A DNA stretch of 16,152 nucleotides from Thermoanaerobacterium sp. (GTDB taxonomy: Bacteria > Bacillota > Thermoanaerobacteria > Thermoanaerobacterales > Thermoanaerobacteraceae), in assembly GCA_029960905.1 (NCBI GenBank), contig JASBVU010000005.1:1-16152 (forward strand). Reading direction: 5' to 3'. Numbering within the stretch: the first letter of the stretch is position 1; each line of letters begins with the position of its first letter. Position numbers and translations under genes: made by a program. Of the stretch, positions 1 to 8,109 are shown piece by piece. The notes beneath the pieces were generated by a model that saw only the letters and a program-made list of their open reading frames with translations, was not told where the DNA came from and did no database searches.

Positions 1-953
1 TTAAAATATAGTGAATTTGCTTTTCCATCAAAATTATTAAGGCTATTGCAATACTTTTCCCATTCGTCTATATACGCACTCTTTAAGCTATCATAATTGT
101 CATTCAATGTTTCTATGTTTGTTTTTACTGCCTCATCTTCACTTTGTCCAAAAGACAATACGATTTCAAATTGGCTGTTTTTCTTAAGATCTATCTCGGC
201 ACCTTCTATGATATTGCCTCTTGCACTGTCGTAATTATAAGTCATTTGCATATTTTTATAAAGGTCTGTCTCAATGTCATTTACCTTATAATACCCTATT
301 GAATAATTTTTCCAACCAATATCAGATGACATAGCGGTATATATATCATCTCTTTTAGCCATCAGCATCACATCATCATTTGCTTTTATCGCATATCCTT
401 CATTGTATTTGCCCTGATTCTTTACATGAGGGTCGTACATTACATAGAGCTTATAGTCATCAATGTTACCTTTCAGTGCTTCAAACTTTGTTTTCATTAT
501 TAGAGAATTCCGCTTTACATCCGTAAATACTTCTTTAGTTATCCTATATCTCCCACCTTTATCTGTGTTAATAATTTTGTATCCCAATGATTTCTCACTG
601 AATTTTTCAACTTTGCTTATTGCATCTTTTGTCTCATCTGAAACAAACGTTTTTCCGTCTGTCACAAAAAATTTAAGATCTTTTACATCAGCAGTATCTA
701 TAGTCGGATAGTAAACCTCAGATATCGCTCCGTCCGCAAGGGTAAACCATACTTTCGAAGTATAATTGTTTGCAGTCCCTACACCTTGTTTCTGAGCTTT
801 CGCCCATGTATCAGCCTCACCTGGGCCATTTACTGCTTGTACATTATTCAATCTCTCAATTTTTATACTTGATATATTATTGTTGGCACATCCACTTAGT
901 ACGCTGGATGCAAGAAATAGTACAGGTAGATATTTTATAAGTTTTTTATTCAA
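1..953 (-). CDS. Glucoamylase (GH15) lipoprotein, N-terminal part; gene runs off the left edge
   Basis: Hydrolyses alpha-1,4 (and slowly alpha-1,6) bonds of starch and maltodextrin, releasing glucose outside the cell. The first residues, MNKKLIKYLPVLFLASSV, form a signal peptide ending in the lipobox LSGC, so the protein should be lipid-anchored on the outer face of the membrane. The next ~290 residues are the beta-sandwich N domain of bacterial glucoamylases/glucodextranases (VNGPGEADTWAKAQKQG, LADGAISEVYYPTIDTADV, YDPHVKNQGKYNEGYA). The segment ends at EKYCNSLNNFDGKANSLYF, just before the catalytic (alpha/alpha)6 barrel, which lies outside the window. I chose the TTG at 953 because GGAGG (962-966) is 8 nt upstream, and because the G0005 enzyme, as I recall it, starts at the equivalent residue. 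An in-frame ATG at 959 is only 2 nt from the Shine-Dalgarno sequence. No frameshift is visible. It has its own regulated promoter region. Confidence 0.9.
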   Translation of the reverse strand, partial: MNKKLIKYLPVLFLASSVLSGCANNNISSIKIERLNNVQAVNGPGEADTWAKAQKQGVGTANNYTSKVWFTLADGAISEVYYPTIDTADVKDLKFFVTDGKTFVSDETKDAISKVEKFSEKSLGYKIINTDKGGRYRITKEVFTDVKRNSLIMKTKFEALKGNIDDYKLYVMYDPHVKNQGKYNEGYAIKANDDVMLMAKRDDIYTAMSSDIGWKNYSIGYYKVNDIETDLYKNMQMTYNYDSARGNIIEGAEIDLKKNSQFEIVLSFGQSEDEAVKTNIETLNDNYDSLKSAYIDEWEKYCNSLNNFDGKANSLYF

Positions 954-972
954 TTTCATCGCCTCCAATATC

Positions 973-1001
973 ATTTTACATTATATCGGAGTTTTGTGCA
1001 A
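973..1001 (-). promoter_or_regulatory. Candidate glucoamylase promoter
   Basis: On the minus strand TTGCAC (996-1001) is followed, after 17 nt, by TAAAAT (973-978). A second possible -10, TATAAT, lies at 980-985 but has no good -35 partner; it would give a more normal leader length, since the first places the start of transcription close to the Shine-Dalgarno sequence. The -35 overlaps the operator-like motif at 997-1010, the same arrangement as in front of the phosphorylase gene. Which -10 is used cannot be decided by eye. Confidence 0.4.
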
Positions 1002-1010
1002 CCGATTTTA
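997..1010. promoter_or_regulatory. cre/LacI-type operator candidate 1 (glucoamylase)
   Basis: TGCAACCGATTTTA matches 13 of 14 positions of the relaxed catabolite-responsive element TGNAANCGNTNNCA. It sits on the -35 region of the glucoamylase promoter, where binding of CcpA or a LacI-family maltodextrin repressor would block transcription. With its 5' flank it is almost identical to the site upstream of the phosphorylase gene at 11137-11150. Whether CcpA or a dedicated LacI-type regulator binds here is inference. Confidence 0.5.
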
Positions 1011-1058
1011 CATAGAGGCAAAAAAAAATAGGGCACAATGCCCACAGTATAATCGGTT
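1000..1058. repeat. 12-bp imperfect inverted repeat around the terminator
   Basis: AACCGATTTTAC (1000-1011) and GTATAATCGGTT (1047-1058) are inverted copies with 11 of 12 positions matching, separated by 35 nt that contain the terminator hairpin. The left arm is part of operator candidate 1. The right arm may be a second operator about 51 bp away centre to centre, close to five helical turns, which would suit repression by looping. Alternatively the arms pair in RNA. Confidence 0.55.
1020..1043 (-). terminator. Rho-independent terminator after the thioesterase gene
   Basis: On the minus strand GGGCA-TTG-TGCCC (1031-1043) is followed by TA and nine T (1020-1028). It lies 80 nt past the thioesterase stop and upstream of the glucoamylase promoter, so it insulates the glucoamylase gene from the pyk-side operon. 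The 5-bp stem is short, but the uninterrupted T run is strong. Confidence 0.75.
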
Positions 1059-1122
1059 ACCAATACCATTATACCCAATTTATTGAATTGTATTCATGCT
1101 TTACACTTATTTCTAAAAATAT

Positions 1123-1548
1123 CTAATCAGCATCACCATAACATTTGTTTAACATATCGTAAACGTTCGGCAAAACCTTTTTTATATTTACTGGCTTTCT
1201 GTCAAGCGTAGTAAACGGGTGTTCTGTCATGCCTTGTGCCAAAAGCTTATTTCCGTCTTCTCTCATTATATCATACTCAAATATTATCCTAGTGCCTTTT
1301 AAAAAGCCTATCTTTGTCTTTATGATGATGACATCGTCGTACTCTGCTGGCCAAAAATATTTACAGTTGACATCTATCACCGGAAGCATGATATTGTTTT
1401 GTTCTAGTTCTCGATAAGTCATGCCTAAAGATCTGAAAAATTCCGTCCTTCCTATTTCAAACCAGTTTAAGTAATTTGCATGATACACTATGCCCATCTT
1501 GTCTGTTTCGCCATATCTGACCCTGATTTTAACATCGCAAGTATACAT
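1123..1548 (-). CDS. YbgC/FadM-type acyl-CoA thioesterase (hotdog fold)
   Basis: A 141-residue single-domain hotdog protein of the 4HBT/YbgC family, which hydrolyses acyl-CoA thioesters in the cytoplasm; the physiological substrate cannot be read from the sequence. Near the N-terminus it has RYGETDKMGIVYHANYLNWF, the family signature, with Asp16 in the position of the catalytic aspartate, followed by EIGRTEFFRSLG. Length is normal for the family. The start is the ATG at 1548, 8 nt after GAGGTG; an upstream ATG overlaps the ribosome binding site out of frame. It follows pyk by 46 nt, but a terminator hairpin fills that gap, so it probably receives only read-through transcription. The stop is TAG. 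Confidence 0.88.
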   Translation of the reverse strand: MYTCDVKIRVRYGETDKMGIVYHANYLNWFEIGRTEFFRSLGMTYRELEQNNIMLPVIDVNCKYFWPAEYDDVIIIKTKIGFLKGTRIIFEYDIMREDGNKLLAQGMTEHPFTTLDRKPVNIKKVLPNVYDMLNKCYGDAD

Positions 1549-1561
1549 ACATTCATCACCT

Positions 1562-1594
1562 CAAAAAATAAAGACAAGAAGATGACTTCCTGTC
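1562..1594 (-). terminator. Rho-independent terminator after pyk
   Basis: On the minus strand GACAGGAAG (1586-1594), loop TCAT and CTTCTTGTC (1573-1581) form a 9-bp stem with one G-U pair, followed by TTTATTTTTT. It begins at the base after the pyk TAG stop, and its T tail abuts the thioesterase ribosome binding site (1557-1562). It should limit transcription entering the thioesterase gene. Confidence 0.8.
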
Positions 1595-3345
1595 CTATTT
1601 TATATTCACTATACCTTTGTAGGCCAATCCTCTTGCAGTATCAAGTGTAACCGTCATTCCATCTTTTAGCTTAGCTGTTACTCCTTCACATCCTACAATA
1701 ACAGGCAATCCATAGTTTAACCCAACTATTGCTGCATGGGATGTTAGTCCACCTTCTTCTGTTATAATAGCTGAAGCCTTCTCAATTATGGGCATATAAT
1801 CCCTTTCCGTTTTTTGAGCGACAATGATGTCTCCTTCTCTAAACTTATCTTTATCCTTATACGGATCTCTTATGATAGATACAACACCACTTATGGATTT
1901 AGTACCTATACCCGTACCTTTTACTATTACATCGCCGACAATGTGAACTTTCAACATATTTGTTGTACCTGTAGTCGCAACAGGTATTCCCGCCGATATT
2001 ACTACAATATCGCCATTTCGAATTAATCCTTCGTTTAAAGCTGTATTTACTGATACTTCAATCATTTCATCTGTAGAGCTGACTTCTTGCGATATCAACG
2101 GATGTACACCCCATACAATGCTAAGCCTTCTAGCCACACCTTTGTCTGGTGTCACTGCTATTATAGGAGCTGACGGTCTATACTTAGACACCATTCGAGC
2201 AGTGTAACCTGATATTGTAGATGTAATAATAGCAGTCGCACCTATATCTCTTGCGGTAGTGCATGTTGCATGGCTTATAGCATTTGTCATAGAAATATTG
2301 TAGTCAACATTCTTGTCCAAATTTTCTTTGTAATTTATATACGTCTCTATTTTTTCGGCTATCTTTGACATTGTTTTAAATGCTTCTACTGGATATTTGC
2401 CTTGTGCTGTTTCACCAGACAGCATTATTGCATCAGTGCCGTCTAATATAGCGTTTGCTACGTCGGTAACTTCTGCCCTCGTAGGCCTTGGATTTCTTAT
2501 CATAGAATCAAGCATCTGAGTAGCAGTGACGACTGGTTTACCTGCTTTATTGCATTTTTCAATTATTCTCTTCTGAACGATAGGTATTTCCTCTATAGGA
2601 ATTTCAACACCTAAATCACCGCGGGCAACCATTATGCCGTCAGAAACCTTAATTATTTCATCAATATTTTCTACACCTTCGCGGTTTTCAATTTTGGATA
2701 TGATAAGTATATGGCCAGCGTCATTGTCTTCTAATAATCTTCTTATGGCGATTACATCTGCTGCTTTTCTGACAAAAGACGCTGCAATCATGTCAATCCC
2801 TTTTTTTATTCCAAATTCTATGTCATCCACGTCTTTTTGCGTTATAGCAGGCAAATTAAGCTTTGTCCCAGGCACATTTACGCCTTTGTGGTCACCTATC
2901 GTACCAGAATTCTCCACGGTGCATATTATATCTTCACCTTTTACGTCATTGACCTTCAATGATACTAATCCGTCATCAATCAATATGCGAGAACCTCTCT
3001 CTACATCTTGAGGAAGCCCCTTGTATGAAACAGAGCAAATAGTATTATCTCCTTCAATTTCCCTTGATGTTATCGTAAATGTCTGGCCTTCTTTTAGCTC
3101 TGCAACGCCGCCTTTAAATTTACCAGTCCTTATTTCAGGTCCTTTTGTATCAAGCATAATTGCAATAGGCAGCTTAAGCTCTTCTCTAATCTTTATAATA
3201 TTATCTATCCTGCTTCCATGTTCTTGATGGTCTCCATGTGAAAAATTCAACCTGCAAATATTTAGACCACTTTCTATAAGCTCTTTCAATATCTCATACT
3301 TTTCACTGGCAGGACCAACGTACATATTATCTTAGTTCTACGCAT
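1595..3345 (-). CDS. pyk: Pyruvate kinase with C-terminal PEP-utiliser domain; apparent one-base deletion near the start
   Basis: Converts phosphoenolpyruvate and ADP to pyruvate and ATP, the last step of glycolysis. Motifs include NICRLNFSHGDHQEH, MLDTKGPEIRTG, SKIENREGVENIDEI (catalytic lysine), MVARGDLGVEIP and VTATQMLDSM. The last ~80 residues form the extra phosphohistidine-like domain (EEGGLTSHAAIVGLNYGLPVIVG) found in Bacillus/Geobacillus-type enzymes; restored length would be 583 residues. The best start, ATG at 3345 with TAAGGAG 7 nt upstream, gives MRRTKIICT and then leaves the frame: the conserved CTIGPAS reads ACG-TT-GGT, one base short, at 3317-3324. The uninterrupted frame only begins at ATG 3325 (MYVGPASEKYEILKELI), which has no ribosome binding site and lacks the first beta strand. 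Either this is a sequence error or the gene is damaged. It lies 11 nt downstream of pfkA. Confidence 0.9.
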
Positions 3346-3356
3346 ATCTTCACTCC

Positions 3357-4334
<978 letters not shown>

Positions 4335-4348
4335 TTACCAACCGGGTC

Positions 4349-4377
4349 ATTATATGTCCCATTTTATTAAAAGTCCC
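4349..4377 (-). promoter_or_regulatory. Possible pfkA-proximal promoter
   Basis: On the minus strand a consensus TATAAT (4349-4354) is preceded by 17 nt and GGGACT (4372-4377), a poor -35 with only GAC matching. Transcription would start about 20 nt before the pfkA ATG. The -35 overlaps the palindrome at 4376-4389. Confidence 0.35.
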
Positions 4378-4389
4378 CCTTATAAGGGG
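4376..4389 (-). terminator. GC-rich palindrome after the DUF2007-like gene, weak terminator at best
   Basis: CCCCTTATAAGGGG is a perfect 14-bp palindrome 3 nt past the stop of the DUF2007-like gene. On the minus strand it is followed by GGACTTTTAAT, a poor T tail, so termination is probably partial. It could also be a protein-binding site next to the possible pfkA promoter. Confidence 0.35.
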
Positions 4390-4392
4390 TAA

Positions 4393-4590
4393 TTAAAGAC
4401 CATATTCAATAATAATATTCTGTGCATCCTGAGCTTCTGAATTAGGAACCATGACTTCACAGTATCCATCATTATTGTCTACATTTTTTTTTAGCGGTTT
4501 TAATTTTACCAAAAAGCCTTCTTTTGTCAGCACATCTTTGACCTTTTCAGCAACTTCCATGCTGTGCGCCATATATATAACAGTCCACAT
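4393..4590 (-). CDS. Small DUF2007-like protein, function unknown
   Basis: A 65-residue cytoplasmic protein without signal peptide or membrane segment. The alternation MWTVIYMAHS - EVAEKVKDVLTKEGFLVKLKPL - YCEVMVPNSEAQDAQNIIIEYG suggests a small beta-alpha-beta-beta-alpha ferredoxin-like fold, and the ending VPNSEAQDAQNII resembles the DUF2007 'putative signal transducing' family. That assignment is from memory and moderate. The start is ATG 4590, 8 nt after AAGGAGG (4599-4605). It lies between dnaE and pfkA and has its own good promoter (4622-4650), so it is the first gene of the glycolytic unit. Confidence 0.8.
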   Translation of the reverse strand: MWTVIYMAHSMEVAEKVKDVLTKEGFLVKLKPLKKNVDNNDGYCEVMVPNSEAQDAQNIIIEYGL

Positions 4591-4621
4591 AAAAAAGGCC
4601 TCCTTGAATATTCTAACTACT

Positions 4622-4650
4622 ATTTTAATTTATTTTTTGTATAATATCAA
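4622..4650 (-). promoter_or_regulatory. Promoter for the DUF2007-like gene, pfkA and pyk
   Basis: On the minus strand TTGATA (4645-4650), a 17-nt spacer and TAAAAT (4622-4627) each match the sigma-A consensus at five of six positions. It lies just after the dnaE stop and gives a leader of about 25 nt carrying AAGGAGG. It would allow glycolytic genes to be expressed independently of dnaE. An 8-bp inverted repeat, TTGTATAA (4637-4644) and TTATACAA (4665-4672), overlaps the spacer. Confidence 0.65.
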
Positions 4651-4664
4651 TATATATTTATGCG

Positions 4665-7600
4665 TTATACAATTTTAACATTTTCTTCTCCAAGTACACT
4701 TGCAAGTTCATCCAAAAGCTCATTTGCACCATTTACCCAAAGGTCTTTTTGAGCTGCAAGATTTTTATTTGCATATCTTATAAATACGGGAATGTTTCCT
4801 CTGTATTTTGTTAAGATACCTTTAATCTTCTCTACATCTTTTTGTTCTTTCACATTAAGCCATAGTTTTTCCCTTATCCTGTGTGTAAGTGGTTCAACTT
4901 CATCGCACAAAATCTTTGGCTCTTCATCTTCTCTCAAACTAACTTTGCCTTTTATTACAACAGGGAGATCTTCACTTAAAAATTTTGAGTACCTTTCGTA
5001 CACAGCAGGAAATACGATGACTTCAATCGTGCCGTACAAATCTGCAAGATTTACAAAAGCCATCATATTATTATTTTTTGTGAACTTTATTTTCTTATTT
5101 TCAACGATCCCTACTAAAACAACATCTTGGTCATCAAAGACCGACTTTTTCGCAAATGAATCATCCCCATTTTTCAAGTCTCTCGTGGTGCAATTTGCTA
5201 TTCTTCGTATATCGTCTTGATATTCGTCAAGTGGATGACCGCTAATATAAAGTCCCATTGTTTCCTTTTCCATAGAAAGTATTACGTCTTTTGAAAATTC
5301 TTTGATATCTGGAAGCGAATAGTCGATTTTGTGTTTTTCTACGTCGCTTTCAAATAGGGATATCTGTCCTTTTATATTTTTCTCTCTGCTTTTATGAATA
5401 CTTTCCATGATGCCTTCGTATACAGCCAGCAATTGGGATCTGTACACGCCAAATGAATCAAATGCACCGGCTTTTATTAAGCTTTCAACAGCTTTTTTGT
5501 TTAATTGCATTTCGTCTATTCTCTCAAAAAAGTCTATGATAGATGTGTATCTTCCATTTTTCCTTCTGTCTTCTACAATCTCTAAAGTAGCGTTTAATCC
5601 AACATTCTTAACAGCAGCAAGGCCAAATCTAATTTTGCCATTGACGACAGAAAAATAGGAATAACTTTCATTTATGTCTGGCGGTAAAATCTGTATGCCC
5701 ATCTTTTTTAGAACTTGTACATAAAAAGCCACTTTATCTGTATTGTCAACAAAGCTATTAAGCAATGCAGCCATAAATTCAACGGGATAATACCGTTTTA
5801 AATATGCCGTTTGAAATGCCACAACAGCATAAGCCGCAGCATGAGATTTATTGAATGCATAATTAGCAAAATCTATCATTTCATCAAAAAGCCTGTTGGC
5901 TGTAGCTTCATCGACGCCTCTATTTACAGCTCCCGGTACAATGTAATTTCCATTTTCATCCTTGATTCCATAAATGAAGTTTTTCCTCTCTTCCTCCATG
6001 ACCTTCATTTTTTTCTTCGCCATCGCACGGCGAACCAAGTCAGATCTCCCCAATGAATATCCTGCCAGATCCCTTACTATTTGCATAACTTGTTCCTGAT
6101 ACACCATGCAACCATAAGTGACATCAAGAATTGGTTTAAGAAGTGGATGTTCATACTTTATATTTTCAGGGTGATTTTTATTTTCTATGTATCTGGGTAT
6201 TTGATCCATCGGCCCCGGTCTATACAGCGATATACCCGCTATTACATCTTCCAACTTTTCTGGCCTTAGTTCCGTCATAAACTGTTTCATTCCAGATGAC
6301 TCTAATTGAAATACACCTTCAGTATCGCCTTTGCTTATTAGTGCATAGACTTCTTTATCTTCAAAATCTATATTGTCGATGTCAACATCTATCCCTCTGG
6401 TTTCTTTTATGATATTCAAACTATCTCTAATAACGGTAAGTGTCCTTAAACCTAAAAAGTCCATCTTTAAAAGGCCTAATTCTTCTAATGTTGTCATCGT
6501 AAACTGTGTAACAATAGAGCCTTCATTTTTTTGCAGTGGTACGTATTTTACGAGCGGTTCACTGGATATGACTACGCCTGCAGCATGTGTAGAAGCATGC
6601 CTTGGAAGGCCTTCAAGAGATCTTGATATATTTATCAACTGCCTAATCTTTTCGTCATTTTCATACTTATCTTTTAGCTCTGGATTTAATTCGATTGCTT
6701 TATCTATAGTCATACCGAGTTCGAAAGGTATCATTTTGGCAATAACATCAACTTCTGCATAAGGAAAATTCAAAGCACGGCCTACATCTCTTATTGCAGC
6801 CCTAGCAGCCATTGTACCAAACGTTATTATCTGCGCCACTCTGTTTTCCCCATACTTTTTGACCACATAATCAATTACTTCTTGTCTTCTCTCGTAGCAA
6901 AAATCAGAATCTATATCTGGCATGCTTACTCTTTCGGGGTTTAAAAATCTTTCAAAAAGAAGATTGTACTTTATAGGATCAATCTTTGTTATGCCGAGAC
7001 AATATGCCACAAGACTTCCAGCGGCCGAACCCCTCCCAGGGCCAGTCATTATTCCATTATCGCGAGCAAATTTAATAAAATCCCAAACGATTAAGAAGTA
7101 ATCAACATATCCCATTTTTTCTATCACAGAAAGCTCGTAGTTTAGCCTTTCGATTACTTCATCACTTGGATTTGGATACCTTTTATATAATCCATCGATG
7201 CAAAGCTTTCTCAAGTATTCATCTGATTTCATGCCATCTGGCACTTCATACTTAGGAAGCTTGGTTTTATTAAATTCAAAATCAAGATTGCACATATCAG
7301 CAATTTTTACCGTGTTTTCTAAGGCTTCCTTGCAATATGAAAACATCTCATACATCTCATCAGGGGACTTTAGATAAAACTGATCTGTTGGAAATGACAT
7401 CCTGTCAGAATCATCCATGTTTTTGCCTGTCTGTATACATAATAGGACTTCATGTGCCAAATGATCCTCTTTATTAAGGTAGTGAACATCGTTTGTGGCA
7501 ACAAGAGGTATGTTCAGCTCTTTTGAAAGCTTTATCAATTCCGAATTTACTTTTTCTTGCTGATTTAGACCGTGGTTTTGAAGCTCCAGATAAAAGTTAC

Positions 7601-8099
7601 CTGTCCCAAAAACAGAGTTATAAAAAATAGCAGTCTCTTTAGCTTTTTCATAATCATCCGAGAGAAGATACGATGGTATTTCGCCGCCAAGGCATGAACT
7701 AAGCGCTATTAGACCTTCACTGTGCTCTTTTAAGTATTGGTGATCAACCCTAGGTTTATAGTAAAAACCATCAATAGATGCCTTTGAGACAATTTTCATC
7801 AAATTTTCGTATCCAGTCATGTTTTTACACAGTAAAATTAAATGGTAATTTAGATTATCTATGCCGTATTCTTTATCGTACAATGATCTGGGAGAAACGT
7901 AAATCTCACACCCAATTATAGGTTTTATACCATAAGATACAGCTTCTTTGTAAAAATCTATGGCACCGTACATGACGCCGTGATCTGTAATAGCTATGGA
8001 GTTCATTCCAAGCTCTTTTGTCCTCTTTATAAGCTCTTTTATCCTGCATGAACCATCAAGAAGACTGTATTCGCTATGAACGTGCAAATGTACAAACAT
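4665..8099 (-). CDS. dnaE: DNA polymerase III alpha subunit (DnaE type)
   Basis: Catalytic subunit of a replicative C-family DNA polymerase; in Firmicutes with PolC, DnaE extends primers at the fork. Domains in order: PHP domain (MFVHLHVHSEYSLLDG at the N-terminus, ITDHGVMYG near 40); polymerase core with GPGRGSAAGSLVAY (~355), the catalytic PDIDSDF (~397-403) and the third aspartate in LLKMDFLGLRTL (~550); helix-hairpin-helix region; OB domain (VVLVGIVENKKIKFTKNNN) near 1000. There is no inserted 3'-5' exonuclease domain, which separates it from PolC. Total is about 1,144 residues, normal for the family. I chose ATG 8099, 6 nt after AAGGTG; the in-frame GTG at 8108 lies inside that ribosome binding site, and ATG 8102 is the alternative. 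The upstream stop is at 8110-8112, so translation is probably coupled. Confidence 0.97.
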   Translation of the reverse strand: MFVHLHVHSEYSLLDGSCRIKELIKRTKELGMNSIAITDHGVMYGAIDFYKEAVSYGIKPIIGCEIYVSPRSLYDKEYGIDNLNYHLILLCKNMTGYENLMKIVSKASIDGFYYKPRVDHQYLKEHSEGLIALSSCLGGEIPSYLLSDDYEKAKETAIFYNSVFGTGNFYLELQNHGLNQQEKVNSELIKLSKELNIPLVATNDVHYLNKEDHLAHEVLLCIQTGKNMDDSDRMSFPTDQFYLKSPDEMYEMFSYCKEALENTVKIADMCNLDFEFNKTKLPKYEVPDGMKSDEYLRKLCIDGLYKRYPNPSDEVIERLNYELSVIEKMGYVDYFLIVWDFIKFARDNGIMTGPGRGSAAGSLVAYCLGITKIDPIKYNLLFERFLNPERVSMPDIDSDFCYERRQEVIDYVVKKYGENRVAQIITFGTMAARAAIRDVGRALNFPYAEVDVIAKMIPFELGMTIDKAIELNPELKDKYENDEKIRQLINISRSLEGLPRHASTHAAGVVISSEPLVKYVPLQKNEGSIVTQFTMTTLEELGLLKMDFLGLRTLTVIRDSLNIIKETRGIDVDIDNIDFEDKEVYALISKGDTEGVFQLESSGMKQFMTELRPEKLEDVIAGISLYRPGPMDQIPRYIENKNHPENIKYEHPLLKPILDVTYGCMVYQEQVMQIVRDLAGYSLGRSDLVRRAMAKKKMKVMEEERKNFIYGIKDENGNYIVPGAVNRGVDEATANRLFDEMIDFANYAFNKSHAAAYAVVAFQTAYLKRYYPVEFMAALLNSFVDNTDKVAFYVQVLKKMGIQILPPDINESYSYFSVVNGKIRFGLAAVKNVGLNATLEIVEDRRKNGRYTSIIDFFERIDEMQLNKKAVESLIKAGAFDSFGVYRSQLLAVYEGIMESIHKSREKNIKGQISLFESDVEKHKIDYSLPDIKEFSKDVILSMEKETMGLYISGHPLDEYQDDIRRIANCTTRDLKNGDDSFAKKSVFDDQDVVLVGIVENKKIKFTKNNNMMAFVNLADLYGTIEVIVFPAVYERYSKFLSEDLPVVIKGKVSLREDEEPKILCDEVEPLTHRIREKLWLNVKEQKDVEKIKGILTKYRGNIPVFIRYANKNLAAQKDLWVNGANELLDELASVLGEENVKIV

Positions 8100-8109
8100 C
8101 ATAATCACC

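Noticed and set aside
463..711. Plus-strand open frame inside the glucoamylase gene
   Set aside because: It is antisense to a well-supported gene, hydrophobic by antisense codon bias, has no ribosome binding site and no recognisable motif. The same applies to the other opposite-strand frames inside pyk, pfkA, dnaE, the ytoI-like gene, the amylase and the phosphorylase genes.
880..1086. Plus-strand open frame of 68 codons across the glucoamylase upstream region
   Set aside because: It runs through the promoter, terminator and inverted repeat of the minus-strand genes, and its product shows no family features.
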